Shown: in pieces, positions 8,259 to 17,385 of the stretch
Layout: the number at the start of each line of letters is the position of its first letter
How positions within the stretch are numbered: position 1 is the stretch's first letter
NCBI GenBank assembly: GCA_051647685.1
Contig: JBOFEG010000011.1
Location: forward strand, 1 to 57,691
Source of the DNA: CALTSX01 sp051647685
Lineage (GTDB): Bacteria > Chlamydiota > Chlamydiia > Chlamydiales > CALTSX01
Direction: 5' to 3'
Length of the DNA: 57,691 nucleotides
Position numbers and translations under genes: made by a program
Notes under the pieces: generated by a model
Seen by the model: only the letters and a program-made list of their open reading frames with translations
The model's database searches: none
What the model was told of the DNA's origin: nothing

Positions 8259-9692
8259 ATGCGGGAACTCTTATCGAATATATGCGATAAATTAATTAAA
8301 GAAGGTCAGCAATCAAATATTTGGATACAGCAAATTTGCGCAGTAAAGTTACAAAACTCTACTAGTTTGTGTCATCTATTTCCGCTTTCTGTAGAAGATA
8401 CACTCCTGTCTCCGGGTGCATTTATTCAAACAACTAAACATCTAGTAATTACTGCTATACTATACTATTTATCGCCTACAACGATATTTGAAAAAAATCA
8501 ACTGCAAAATATTATTCAAAGTTTCTGTAACTATCACTATTCTTCCATCCCCATTTGTTCTCTAGCACTGACTAGCTGTTTGAATTTAATTAATAATGGA
8601 TCAAGTTTTGCTCCAGTAGAAAAAAATTATTCTGACATTTACCCGACTGACTCCGACGCAAAACAGAATTTAGAGATATCGGTATTATGTTTACTGCTCG
8701 CAATAATCCATCAAGATAATCCTGATTGCATAGGTCAATTCATTCAACATAGCGAAAAGTGTTTAGCTTTAATAGATGAAAAGTATGGCCCAATATTTAC
8801 TCTATGGGTTAGGGAAAAAGATTTTTGCTTGGAAGATATTTTACTCCAGTATTTTTTAGTAGTTTATGGACTTACTTATTGTAATGTCCAAGAAATTTCA
8901 GAAACATTAATTACTTCCTTACGGCGAGAGATCAGCTGTTTATTAGCAAATAAAAATAGCGACACCTCCGCTTTTACTATGGCTTTATTGCTTTTTTGTA
9001 ATAAATTCTTATCGGATCCTTTCCCATGTTCCACTTCTTCATTACAGAAGAAAAACTCGCATGTTGCTATATCCTCATCAAAGGATATCTTCATTGCAAT
9101 AACGACCGTTGGAAAAAATACTGGAATTGGATATATTCAAAGAGGAAAAGTAGTTATTACGAATTTCGGCCCTCATTTTTTCCCATTGGGAGAAATGGAT
9201 CATTTTGGAATCTTTCACAATCCTACATGGAGAGAAAAAATACAAAATGCCACGCCACAGCCATTTCATATTAAGAGTTGGATAAGCCTCCCTTCAATTA
9301 AATTGAATTCGAATCAGTTAGAAAAATTTATGAAGGGCGATATAGAAATGGAGTTAGAAGTTGAGAAAAAAAACTGTGGAATTGATATTGGAATCCGTTT
9401 AATTGGGCCGGTTCATTCGAATAAACTCGCCTTCACATTTTTTCTGCAGGCATATGAACTCTTAGCTGGTGATACAAAATTAGAGCCTTATTCTTTAAAT
9501 CGATATCAAGGAATAAATATGCCTGTTATGGCAACTCATGAAACTGACAATATTACAATTTCTCCGAGTTTTGTTGGAGAAATGCAAATATTTTCACTAG
9601 CTGGAAAAAACCATTTTTGGGGTAGTCAGTTTCTTTTGGCTTATTCTCTGGTAGATGAGGATAAACGCTATCATTGGAACATAACTTATTGA
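8259..9692 (+). CDS. Conserved chlamydial hypothetical protein (CT266-like position)
   Basis: 477 residues, starting 4 nt after the HU/IHF stop, so translated from the same message. The N-terminal ~230 residues look helical and Leu-rich; from about residue 270 the chain alternates as beta structure (FIAITTVGKNTGIGYIQRGK, VVITNFGPHF). No signal peptide or clear transmembrane segment. I do not recognise a domain with a known function. Its place between HU/IHF and the accA-msbA pair is that of C. trachomatis CT266, recalled from memory. Confidence 0.75.
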   Translation: MRELLSNICDKLIKEGQQSNIWIQQICAVKLQNSTSLCHLFPLSVEDTLLSPGAFIQTTKHLVITAILYYLSPTTIFEKNQLQNIIQSFCNYHYSSIPICSLALTSCLNLINNGSSFAPVEKNYSDIYPTDSDAKQNLEISVLCLLLAIIHQDNPDCIGQFIQHSEKCLALIDEKYGPIFTLWVREKDFCLEDILLQYFLVVYGLTYCNVQEISETLITSLRREISCLLANKNSDTSAFTMALLLFCNKFLSDPFPCSTSSLQKKNSHVAISSSKDIFIAITTVGKNTGIGYIQRGKVVITNFGPHFFPLGEMDHFGIFHNPTWREKIQNATPQPFHIKSWISLPSIKLNSNQLEKFMKGDIEMELEVEKKNCGIDIGIRLIGPVHSNKLAFTFFLQAYELLAGDTKLEPYSLNRYQGINMPVMATHETDNITISPSFVGEMQIFSLAGKNHFWGSQFLLAYSLVDEDKRYHWNITY

Positions 9693-9799
9693 TTATAAGC
9701 TAGTTATTGGTTTTTTATTGAGCTTGCAAAATAAAGCTTAATGGTTGATAATCCTGAGAGGCTAAAGAGCTAGAAATTATCAATTAAGGAGACTCTATT

Positions 9800-10819
9800 T
9801 TGGCGTCTTTCCCTAAAATTATCCTGATAGGATCACTTTGTATATTTACTGGGATTGGGATTCTGTCCATTGTTAAAAAGAAAAATACTACAATTGATCA
9901 ACCTATTGTAGCGCAAGAACAATCTTTTGCAGTTCAGAATATAGCTGAAAAACAATCTTTTGCGAGCCAGGGATTAACTCATAAACAAGAACATATGCAA
10001 TTAATTATTAACACGGATGAAGAAGAGTCAGTCGATCGAATTCATCAATTTTTTTCTTTAGGAGTCAATCAACTTCCTATTGTTGAAACTATTGCATATA
10101 ATAGCAGAGTTTCTTGGCTACAGGGCAGACCCGCCTGGATTGCAGATTATGCACAACACTTCAAGACATCTAAGCATTTTATTGCTAGGAGTTTGAATAA
10201 AAAACCAGATTATTTAACACAAAAGGTAGCATCCGGTGATAGATTCAATGTCTTACGTCAAGATGTAAATTTTAATTTTTATCTTTTGATTGACTTATCA
10301 CGTTGTAGAATGTGGTTTTATTATATAAATTTAGATACAAATCATCGAGTCCTATTAAAGTCCTATAAGGTCGGAGTAGGAAGGCTGACTGATTTTTCCG
10401 AGTCAGGAACTTTAACACCGCTTGGTCGATTTACCTTGGGTCAAAAAGTAGCTATATATAAACCAGGCGATCAAGGTTTATTTCAAAAAGAAGAAGTAGA
10501 AATGGTTCGAGTCTTTGGAACAAGATGGATACCGCTGGAGCCAATAGAACAAAACAATTCCCGAGCTTATTATGGGTATGGTTTACATGGTGCTCCATGG
10601 GAAGGAGAAACTTCACTTACAGAAAATTCAGACTGTATTGGTGTTTACGGTAGCGACGGTTGCATTCGGTTATCACAAGATGATATTGAAGAGTTATTTG
10701 CGATTTTAATCAGCCGCCCAACTATTGTAGAAATTGTTAGAGATAAAGCACTTGTAGAGCTGCCTGGAAATGAAAGCTCAGATAATTCATTGGAGTTTGT
10801 AGATAATGCTAAGTCATGA
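9800..10819 (+). CDS. L,D-transpeptidase (YkuD domain), membrane anchored
   Basis: 339 residues starting at a TTG with AAGGAGA 7-8 nt upstream. Residues 6-24 form a membrane anchor. The YkuD domain (about 165-325) has YGLHGAPW with His263 and YGSDGCIRLS with catalytic Cys288. Such enzymes make 3-3 meso-DAP cross-links or attach proteins to peptidoglycan in the periplasm. Residues 38-60 contain a short repeat (EQSFAVQN, KQSFASQG). Its last 14 nt overlap accA. Together with lgt at 54488 it points to an active envelope pathway. Confidence 0.9.
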   Translation: MASFPKIILIGSLCIFTGIGILSIVKKKNTTIDQPIVAQEQSFAVQNIAEKQSFASQGLTHKQEHMQLIINTDEEESVDRIHQFFSLGVNQLPIVETIAYNSRVSWLQGRPAWIADYAQHFKTSKHFIARSLNKKPDYLTQKVASGDRFNVLRQDVNFNFYLLIDLSRCRMWFYYINLDTNHRVLLKSYKVGVGRLTDFSESGTLTPLGRFTLGQKVAIYKPGDQGLFQKEEVEMVRVFGTRWIPLEPIEQNNSRAYYGYGLHGAPWEGETSLTENSDCIGVYGSDGCIRLSQDDIEELFAILISRPTIVEIVRDKALVELPGNESSDNSLEFVDNAKS

Positions 10820-11762
10820 AAAAGAAATTTATGAATATGAACAGACTCTTTTAAAGTTAAAAGAGCACAACCAAAATAACCCTATTTGGTCAGATTCAGA
10901 AATTCGCAAACTTGAAAAGAAGCTATCTGTTTTAAAAGATAAAGTCTACGCGGGTCTCACTTCCTGGCAAAGAGTTGAAATTTGTCGTCATCCAGAACGT
11001 CCCAGATCTATTGATTATATTAGAAATATCTGTGATTCATTCACAGAAATATTTGGAGATCGTTTATACGGAGATGATCGCGCAATGATCACTGGATTTG
11101 GAAAAATTCAAGGCGAAAAATTTGTTATTCTTGCACAAGAAAAGGGATGTAATACCGAGAGTAGAGTGTATAGAAATTTTGGCATGTCCTATCCAGAGGG
11201 GTACCGCAAGGCTTTGAGAGCCATGCAACTCGCTGAAAAATTCCATCTCCCAATCCTATCGCTTATTGATACACCTGGAGCATATCCCGCACTTGCTGCA
11301 GAAGAACGAGGACAGGGCTGGGCAATCGCAAAAAATTTATTAACAATGTCCCGGTTAAAAACTCCAATTATTGTAGTATTAATTGGTGAGGGATGCTCCG
11401 GTGGTGCAATTGGTATTGGAATTGGCGATGCAATTGCTATGTTAGAACATGCATATTATTCTGTTATTTCACCTGAGGGTTGTGCATCTATTCTATGGAA
11501 AGACACGAAGAAAAAAGAGGAAGCCGCTGAAGTTTTAAAAATACATGCAGAAGATTTATTGTCGCTTGGAATAATCGATGATATGATTCGAGAGCCTCAA
11601 GGAGGAGCTCACATAGATCCCAACATGGTTTATATAAATATTCAAGACTATCTTCTTAAGAAATTATCTGATTTAAAAAATATTCCTATAGCTGCATTAC
11701 TTGAGATGCGCTATAAAAAATTCCGCAAAATGGGAATATTTGATGTTATATCAAAACAGTAA
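10806..11762 (+). CDS. accA: Acetyl-CoA carboxylase carboxyltransferase subunit alpha
   Basis: 318 residues, normal for AccA. It has SWQRVEICRHPERPRSIDYI, TPGAYPALAAEERGQG, GEGCSGGAIGIGIGD and SPEGCASILWKD, the standard carboxyltransferase motifs. With AccD it transfers carboxyl from biotin to acetyl-CoA to give malonyl-CoA for fatty acid synthesis. It overlaps the L,D-transpeptidase gene by 14 nt and is followed 118 nt later by msbA, as I recall for Chlamydia accA-msbA. Confidence 0.96.
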   Translation: MLSHEKEIYEYEQTLLKLKEHNQNNPIWSDSEIRKLEKKLSVLKDKVYAGLTSWQRVEICRHPERPRSIDYIRNICDSFTEIFGDRLYGDDRAMITGFGKIQGEKFVILAQEKGCNTESRVYRNFGMSYPEGYRKALRAMQLAEKFHLPILSLIDTPGAYPALAAEERGQGWAIAKNLLTMSRLKTPIIVVLIGEGCSGGAIGIGIGDAIAMLEHAYYSVISPEGCASILWKDTKKKEEAAEVLKIHAEDLLSLGIIDDMIREPQGGAHIDPNMVYINIQDYLLKKLSDLKNIPIAALLEMRYKKFRKMGIFDVISKQ

Positions 11763-11880
11763 CTGTATCTTATTGATTTTTTATTTATAATAGGTAAAAG
11801 ATATAACAATTAATTTTGCTAAATTGGTTTATATTTCACACCCTCTTTTCAAATAGATAATAGTAACACGATTCAATTCC

Positions 11881-13773
11881 ATGAGAATACTAATCCAAGT
11901 CATATTCACTTCTAAAAAATATCTCTCCTTATTAGTTTTTGTAATTATTAGTCTTTTTGCCTTAGTAATCACAAACCAAATGGAAATGTGTTCTTTAGGA
12001 ATGCTATCTCGACAAGGAGTGGATTTTTTTTCCTTATTTGGGAAAAAAGATAATGCAATATCTTTTCAAGATGTACAAGCTGTGTGGCCTGAAATATCAC
12101 AGGGAGAATCTTCTATTACTCCCGTGCTTGCCAATGCTTATTTACATAAGAAAAAAAAACATAAATTATTAGAAAAATTCTTCTATAAATTCAATCGTAG
12201 GGATAGTGAAGTAGAAACATTACAATCTATTTTATGGGTCATTGTTTGGGTAGCTATTCTTAAAGCAATTTGTTTGTTTATTAGTAGATATAGCCTACAG
12301 GTATTTTGTATTCGAATTAGTAGAGATCTACGTGAACAATACTTTGCTCATATCCAAACCCTTCCACTTAGTTTTTACCAAAAATATGATATTGGATCCC
12401 TGTCTACTCGTATTGTAAATGACTCCAGTCAGATTGCGCGATCTTTTAATTCTTTATTGATCAATTATATTCAAACTCCTATTTCAATTGTTGCAAGCAT
12501 TTGTGGTTGTTTACTCATTTCGTGGAAGCTGTCTTTAATTATCTTTATCGGTCTCCCATCACTCGTCATCCCAATAATTGTAGTGACCAAAAAAGTAAAA
12601 AAAATCACTCGGCAACTACAGAAAAATCAAGAAAGTTTTGTATCTGTTTTACTCGACCTTTTATCTGGAATTCAAATTATTAAAGCATTCCGCATGGAAG
12701 CTTTTTCACTCGAAAAATATCGTAGTCAAAATAATCAAATGGCGCATTTAGAAAAAAAAAGCGCTAAATATGATTTGTTAACAAGACCTATCTTACATAC
12801 AGTTACAACTCTTTGTATTGCATTAATTTTTTTACTAGGCCTCCATATACTCGCTTTAGAATTGTCTGAGATAATCATGTTTTGTGGATTGCTTTATTTA
12901 TTTTATGAACCTATTAAAAAATTCACAGAAGAAAATATGAATGTACAAAAAGGGGTAGTTGCAGCGGAAAGATTATTAGAAGTATTACAAATACAACCTA
13001 AAGTCAAAGATCAAGATAATGCAATTGATATCATTGATTACCATTCTACTTTAGAATTTAATAACGTATGGTTTCGTTATGAGAATAGATGGGTTTTAAA
13101 AAATATCTCGTTTTCTATAAAGAAAGGGGAAGTAGTAGCAATTATTGGGACAACTGGCTCTGGGAAGTCAACTCTGGTACAGTTAATTCCTAGATTATAT
13201 GAACCGGAAAGAGGTAAGATTCTCATCGATGGGAAACCATTGCATACCTATACAAAAAAATCTTTACGTAAGATTATTAGTTTTGCTACACAAAATCCTT
13301 TTTTGTTTTGTGATACTATTCGGAATAATATTTGTCATGGAAATCCTTATTCTATAAATGAAGTGGAAGATGCTGCAAGGCAAGCTTATGCTGATGAATT
13401 TATCCAAGAGATGCCTCATAAATATGCAACGCTAATTGCAGAACGGGGGGGGAATCTCTCTGGGGGCCAAAAACAGCGGATCGCCATTGCAAGAGCCCTA
13501 GTAAGACAAGCCCCTATTTTAATTTTAGACGAGGCTACCTCCTCTTTGGATGTTATAAGTGAGGGGTATATTAAAGATGCAATAAGAGAACTTAGAGGTC
13601 AGTGTACTCAGATTATTATAGCACACCGCTTATCTACTATTGAAGATGCAGATAGAATAATATTATTACAGAAGGGAGAAATCATTGCACAGGGTCATTA
13701 TAAGGAACTCCTTGTTTCTTCACCTGAGTTTCAATTACTATGGAAGGTACATTATAAAAAAGCCTTTATATAA
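11881..13773 (+). CDS. msbA: ABC transporter, MsbA-type lipid exporter
   Basis: 630 residues, a fused membrane plus ATPase half-transporter. The membrane domain spans residues 1-~375 with hydrophobic helices. The ATPase has Walker A GTTGSGKST (about 423-431), LSGGQKQ (about 525-531), Walker B ILILDEATSSLD and the H-loop AHRLST. MsbA flips lipid A precursors across the inner membrane. Synteny with accA supports MsbA over a drug exporter. No clear Shine-Dalgarno precedes the ATG. Confidence 0.88.
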   Translation: MRILIQVIFTSKKYLSLLVFVIISLFALVITNQMEMCSLGMLSRQGVDFFSLFGKKDNAISFQDVQAVWPEISQGESSITPVLANAYLHKKKKHKLLEKFFYKFNRRDSEVETLQSILWVIVWVAILKAICLFISRYSLQVFCIRISRDLREQYFAHIQTLPLSFYQKYDIGSLSTRIVNDSSQIARSFNSLLINYIQTPISIVASICGCLLISWKLSLIIFIGLPSLVIPIIVVTKKVKKITRQLQKNQESFVSVLLDLLSGIQIIKAFRMEAFSLEKYRSQNNQMAHLEKKSAKYDLLTRPILHTVTTLCIALIFLLGLHILALELSEIIMFCGLLYLFYEPIKKFTEENMNVQKGVVAAERLLEVLQIQPKVKDQDNAIDIIDYHSTLEFNNVWFRYENRWVLKNISFSIKKGEVVAIIGTTGSGKSTLVQLIPRLYEPERGKILIDGKPLHTYTKKSLRKIISFATQNPFLFCDTIRNNICHGNPYSINEVEDAARQAYADEFIQEMPHKYATLIAERGGNLSGGQKQRIAIARALVRQAPILILDEATSSLDVISEGYIKDAIRELRGQCTQIIIAHRLSTIEDADRIILLQKGEIIAQGHYKELLVSSPEFQLLWKVHYKKAFI

Positions 13774-13886
13774 GATAGCCGTCTTTATTTAAAAAAATAT
13801 TTATAAAATCAGAATTTAATTTGTGATAATTTATAAAACAGATAAAATAGTTATTTTTAAAATAAATTACTTTTGATCTCATTATA

Positions 13887-15125
13887 ATGAATTATATCAA
13901 AAAAACTAAAAAGGCTATTTTATGGACAAATGTTTTAAATGGGCCTTTAATTTCTATTTGTGCCTTATTTGCAATAATATTGCGTAAAGATGTGCACATT
14001 TCTCCTTTTCAAATCATATTATTTGGAATGCTCAAACCTATTGTGTCAATTTTTTCTTTTTATTGGAGCTCGTGGATAAAAAATCATCCCACTAATCTGC
14101 GTTGTAATCTAATTTTAGCGGGGATTGCATTGAGAATTCCATTCCTTTTATTTCCGTTTGTTAATCAAGGGTGGTTTTATATAGCCTCTGGAATCCTATA
14201 CATTCTGCTAAACCGGACTCTTAATCCTATTTGGATTGAAGTTCTTAAAAGAAATTTATCGAAGGAGATACGAGATCGTTATTATTCTATAGGATCTTCT
14301 ATCAATTGTCTAATGTATGTACTTCTTGCAATTATATTTGGAAAAGCTCTAGATATTCTTTGGTTTCGATGGCAATGGATCTTTTTTGGCAGCGCATTAC
14401 TCGGGTTATTTGGATTATTTTTTCAAGTTTTTCTTCCTATTCAAAATTCTACTTATGTATCGGATCCTAAAACTAACCTTTCCTGGAAAAGTTTTCTCAC
14501 TCTACCTTGGGTCAATAGCTTCCGATTGATGAAGGAACGCAGGGATTTTGCTAAATTTCAATGGATTTTTATGTTGGGTGGATCTGCACTTATGTTGGTA
14601 CAACCTATAATTCCTCTATTATTGGTCGATATACTTAACTTATCTTATATGGATATGACTATAGCATTTATGATCTGTGAAGGGCTTGGATTTTGTTTAA
14701 GTACCTCTGCTTGGGCTCGTGCATTAAATAAATATCCAATTTATTTTGTTATTAGCCTAGTCTGTGCTCTATTTGCTGTGTATATAATGTGTATATTTTC
14801 TGTAATATCTTTCCCCTTGATATCTTTTCCCTCTGCAATTTATATCGCTTACATTATTTATGGTATTGCAAGTGCAGGTAGTCATTTAGCGTGGAACTTA
14901 TCCGGAGCTATATTTGCAAAAGATGAGAGTAGTATGCAATTTAGTAGCGTGAATGTGGTTATGGTAGGTATACGAGGTTTGATTGTACATCCCTTGAGTG
15001 GTTATTTGTACTTTAAACTGGGTCTTGGGGCCCCTAGCGTATTTTGCCTAGCCATATTCATTTGCATAATTGGAACTATTTACGCATATAGCCTACTAGT
15101 ATCGAAGAAAGTTTCTCAAATATAG
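13887..15125 (+). CDS. Major facilitator superfamily transporter
   Basis: 412 residues with about 12 hydrophobic helices and the N-terminal/C-terminal halves typical of MFS. Basic residues flank the helices (KRNLSKEIRDRYY after helix 4). The substrate cannot be told from sequence alone. It follows msbA on the same strand after an AT-rich 113-nt gap and probably has its own promoter. Phe and Trp are abundant in helices. Confidence 0.8.
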   Translation: MNYIKKTKKAILWTNVLNGPLISICALFAIILRKDVHISPFQIILFGMLKPIVSIFSFYWSSWIKNHPTNLRCNLILAGIALRIPFLLFPFVNQGWFYIASGILYILLNRTLNPIWIEVLKRNLSKEIRDRYYSIGSSINCLMYVLLAIIFGKALDILWFRWQWIFFGSALLGLFGLFFQVFLPIQNSTYVSDPKTNLSWKSFLTLPWVNSFRLMKERRDFAKFQWIFMLGGSALMLVQPIIPLLLVDILNLSYMDMTIAFMICEGLGFCLSTSAWARALNKYPIYFVISLVCALFAVYIMCIFSVISFPLISFPSAIYIAYIIYGIASAGSHLAWNLSGAIFAKDESSMQFSSVNVVMVGIRGLIVHPLSGYLYFKLGLGAPSVFCLAIFICIIGTIYAYSLLVSKKVSQI

Positions 15126-15221
15126 TGAGGTTTTTTTAAGTTTTTACAAATAAATAGTGCATATCCTAGCTTTTTTAAACATTTTTCTGTAAATAAGCAA
15201 AGTAGAAAATGATGATACTGA

Positions 15222-16502
15222 ATGAAGCGATTACACATTTTACTACTTTGTTTTGGCCTTACTAATTTTAGTTATTCTTCGGAAAAACACGAAATTTTGC
15301 AAAATATACCCTGTGAACAACAAGAAAATGAACAGGGTATATATGAAGATTTTTTCCGAAACTTGATAGCTAGACCTATATTTAGTGAAGACGAACCTGT
15401 ATTTCTTTTCCCAAGTGAAATATTAACGCGATCACTATGTGTTTCGGATGAAGAATTAGAAAATATGAGCGATGCCTATTTAGAGGGATATATACAGGCG
15501 CTTATTGATGTACATTATTACGAATTTAAAATTATTGTCTATGTTGCGGATGGGTATGTATACCTGGCTAACTTGCCTAGGAATAAGCTTTTATTTCAAA
15601 GTATTGTTGCCTTTGTAAGAGGTCTGCCAGGAGTAAAATGTGTAAAAATCACTACTCGATTTTCCGATAAGATTTTAAACCAAAAAGAAGAATATGAGAG
15701 TCGTCCCTGCATAAAAGGAACATGGTTTCCCCAACAAACAGTTTCTTTTCAACCGGTCTTAGGCGATCCGTGGGAACCAATGTATTCTGCAGCTTTTAGA
15801 CTCGGAAATAAACGAATTGGTTCTAAAGTAATCGCGGTCTCTTATGGAGATACCTTTCCTATTTTTCGTTGGTATAATATTGGAAAACGTCAAGGAGCTT
15901 TGCAAATTGATGTACAAGCAGGGGCTTGGTCTGTATTTAAAATGAATCCAAAACGCGATTTTTCTGAACTAAAAAATACAGATTATTTAATAGGAATTCC
16001 TCTCTCCTATGCAATAGGGAGATGGTCTTTTCGATTACGGGCTTATCATATTTCTTGTCACTTAGGTGATGAATTTATGGTAAACCATCGTCATTATAAA
16101 AGAAAAAATCCAAGTATGGAAGCCATTGACTTCTATTCATCTTGTCAAATGACTTCGGGAATAAGATTATATTTTGGCCCAGGAGTTATAATACACAGTG
16201 ATCCATCCTTTACAATGAATCCTTTATATTTTCAATATGGAGGTGAGTTTAGATTTTTCGGGAATAACTTCTATTATCACGGATTATACGGAACCTGTCT
16301 ATTCGTTGCCAATTTTAGGCATTGGCAGACTAATCATTGGCAATTTGACTTTACTTCACAACTTGGATATGAGTGGAGTAAATTGCAGGGAGTCGGAAGA
16401 AAGATGAGAATTTTTTTAGAATATCACAATGGCTATTCTGAAGGACAATTCTTTAAAGACAGAACGCAATATGGAGCTATTCGTTTATCTTGGGGATTCT
16501 AA
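15222..16502 (+). CDS. DUF1207 outer-membrane-type protein with BON-like N-terminus
   Basis: 426 residues. A signal peptide (MKRLHILLLCFGLTNFSYS) is followed by a small segment resembling a BON domain (about residues 85-145, FKIIVYVADGYVYLANLPR). From ~160, QPVLGDPWEPMYSAAFRLG matches the DUF1207 start. The rest alternates aromatic and polar residues and ends in ...RLSWGF. That terminal Phe is typical of outer-membrane beta-barrels. Likely sits in the outer membrane; transported substrate or ligand unknown. Confidence 0.75.
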   Translation: MKRLHILLLCFGLTNFSYSSEKHEILQNIPCEQQENEQGIYEDFFRNLIARPIFSEDEPVFLFPSEILTRSLCVSDEELENMSDAYLEGYIQALIDVHYYEFKIIVYVADGYVYLANLPRNKLLFQSIVAFVRGLPGVKCVKITTRFSDKILNQKEEYESRPCIKGTWFPQQTVSFQPVLGDPWEPMYSAAFRLGNKRIGSKVIAVSYGDTFPIFRWYNIGKRQGALQIDVQAGAWSVFKMNPKRDFSELKNTDYLIGIPLSYAIGRWSFRLRAYHISCHLGDEFMVNHRHYKRKNPSMEAIDFYSSCQMTSGIRLYFGPGVIIHSDPSFTMNPLYFQYGGEFRFFGNNFYYHGLYGTCLFVANFRHWQTNHWQFDFTSQLGYEWSKLQGVGRKMRIFLEYHNGYSEGQFFKDRTQYGAIRLSWGF

Positions 16503-16575
16503 CTTGTATATTTTGCGTAGTATTTAATTTATTCTTACGGTAGGCTTTCCGTTCTGATAAAAATTGGAGTGTAAA

Positions 16576-17382
16576 ATGATTTTTGGAATACCGAACAATA
16601 GAGCAATGTTTACTTCACCAGCTGATAATATTTTTAATAAGGAACGATTACAAGATCGAATTTCATCTACTTTGAAATATATCTTAAAATCAAAACAAGA
16701 AGGGATACAATCAGAATCAGTTACTTTTACCAAAGAAGAGAAAGCAAGGCTTACAGCGCCCTTTTTTGGTGACTCTAATGAGATAAATGATGCTGAACTG
16801 GTATACTGTCCTGACGGAATATCTTATAAACAAGAATCTTTGCCATTTTTTGTTGACTCTAACGAGATAAATGAAGCGGAATTGACATGTTTTTCTGAAA
16901 AACTATCTTATAATGATGAAGAAGAATCTGTTGCCTCTTCTAGCGACTCTAACGAGACAAATGAGACGGAATTGACATGTTTTTCTGAAAAACTATCTTA
17001 TAATGATGAAGAAGAATCTGTGACATCTTCTAGCGACTCTAACGAGATAAATGAGGTGGAATTGGGATGCTCTTCTGACGAACTATGTTATATTAATAAA
17101 GAAGAATCCGTATCGGACACAAGTCGTTCATTGATTAGTAAAATAATGACCGTATGGAATAAATATACGCAATTATCTTATTTATCTGAAAAGCTAGACA
17201 TGCTGGCTGAAGATCATAAGGTCCGATTATATACATATACTGCTGGGTTAATTTTTAAAGAAAGTGATAGTGGAGTTAGAAAAATTGTACAAATACTATC
17301 ATCTCTATCTGGCATTACACATATTTGTTTAATAACCACTTTATTTTTAGACAAAGTGTTGCCTAGTTCAAAAAAAATATAA
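16576..17382 (+). CDS. Acidic tandem-repeat protein with C-terminal hydrophobic segment
   Basis: 268 residues from the ATG at 16576, chosen because GGAG lies 6 nt upstream (an in-frame TTG at 16564 is less likely). The first ~60 residues are basic-mixed; residues 66-183 hold four acidic repeats of 28-30 residues (core DSNEINEAELTCFSEKLSY). The C-terminus has a hydrophobic helix (about 242-262, SGITHICLITTLFLDKVL). No known family. Such low-complexity acidic repeats with a membrane-type tail recall chlamydial secreted or inclusion-associated proteins, but this is only a resemblance. Ends 3 nt from the convergent LOG gene. Confidence 0.7.
   Translation: MIFGIPNNRAMFTSPADNIFNKERLQDRISSTLKYILKSKQEGIQSESVTFTKEEKARLTAPFFGDSNEINDAELVYCPDGISYKQESLPFFVDSNEINEAELTCFSEKLSYNDEEESVASSSDSNETNETELTCFSEKLSYNDEEESVTSSSDSNEINEVELGCSSDELCYINKEESVSDTSRSLISKIMTVWNKYTQLSYLSEKLDMLAEDHKVRLYTYTAGLIFKESDSGVRKIVQILSSLSGITHICLITTLFLDKVLPSSKKI
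16771..17124 (+). repeat. Four in-frame tandem repeats (84, 90, 90, 90 bp)
   Basis: Units start at the shared GACTCTAA at 16771, 16855, 16945 and 17035. The second and third units are nearly identical over their full 90 bp, which suggests recent duplication by slippage or recombination. The first and last have diverged. Confidence 0.85.
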
Positions 17383-17385
17383 TTT

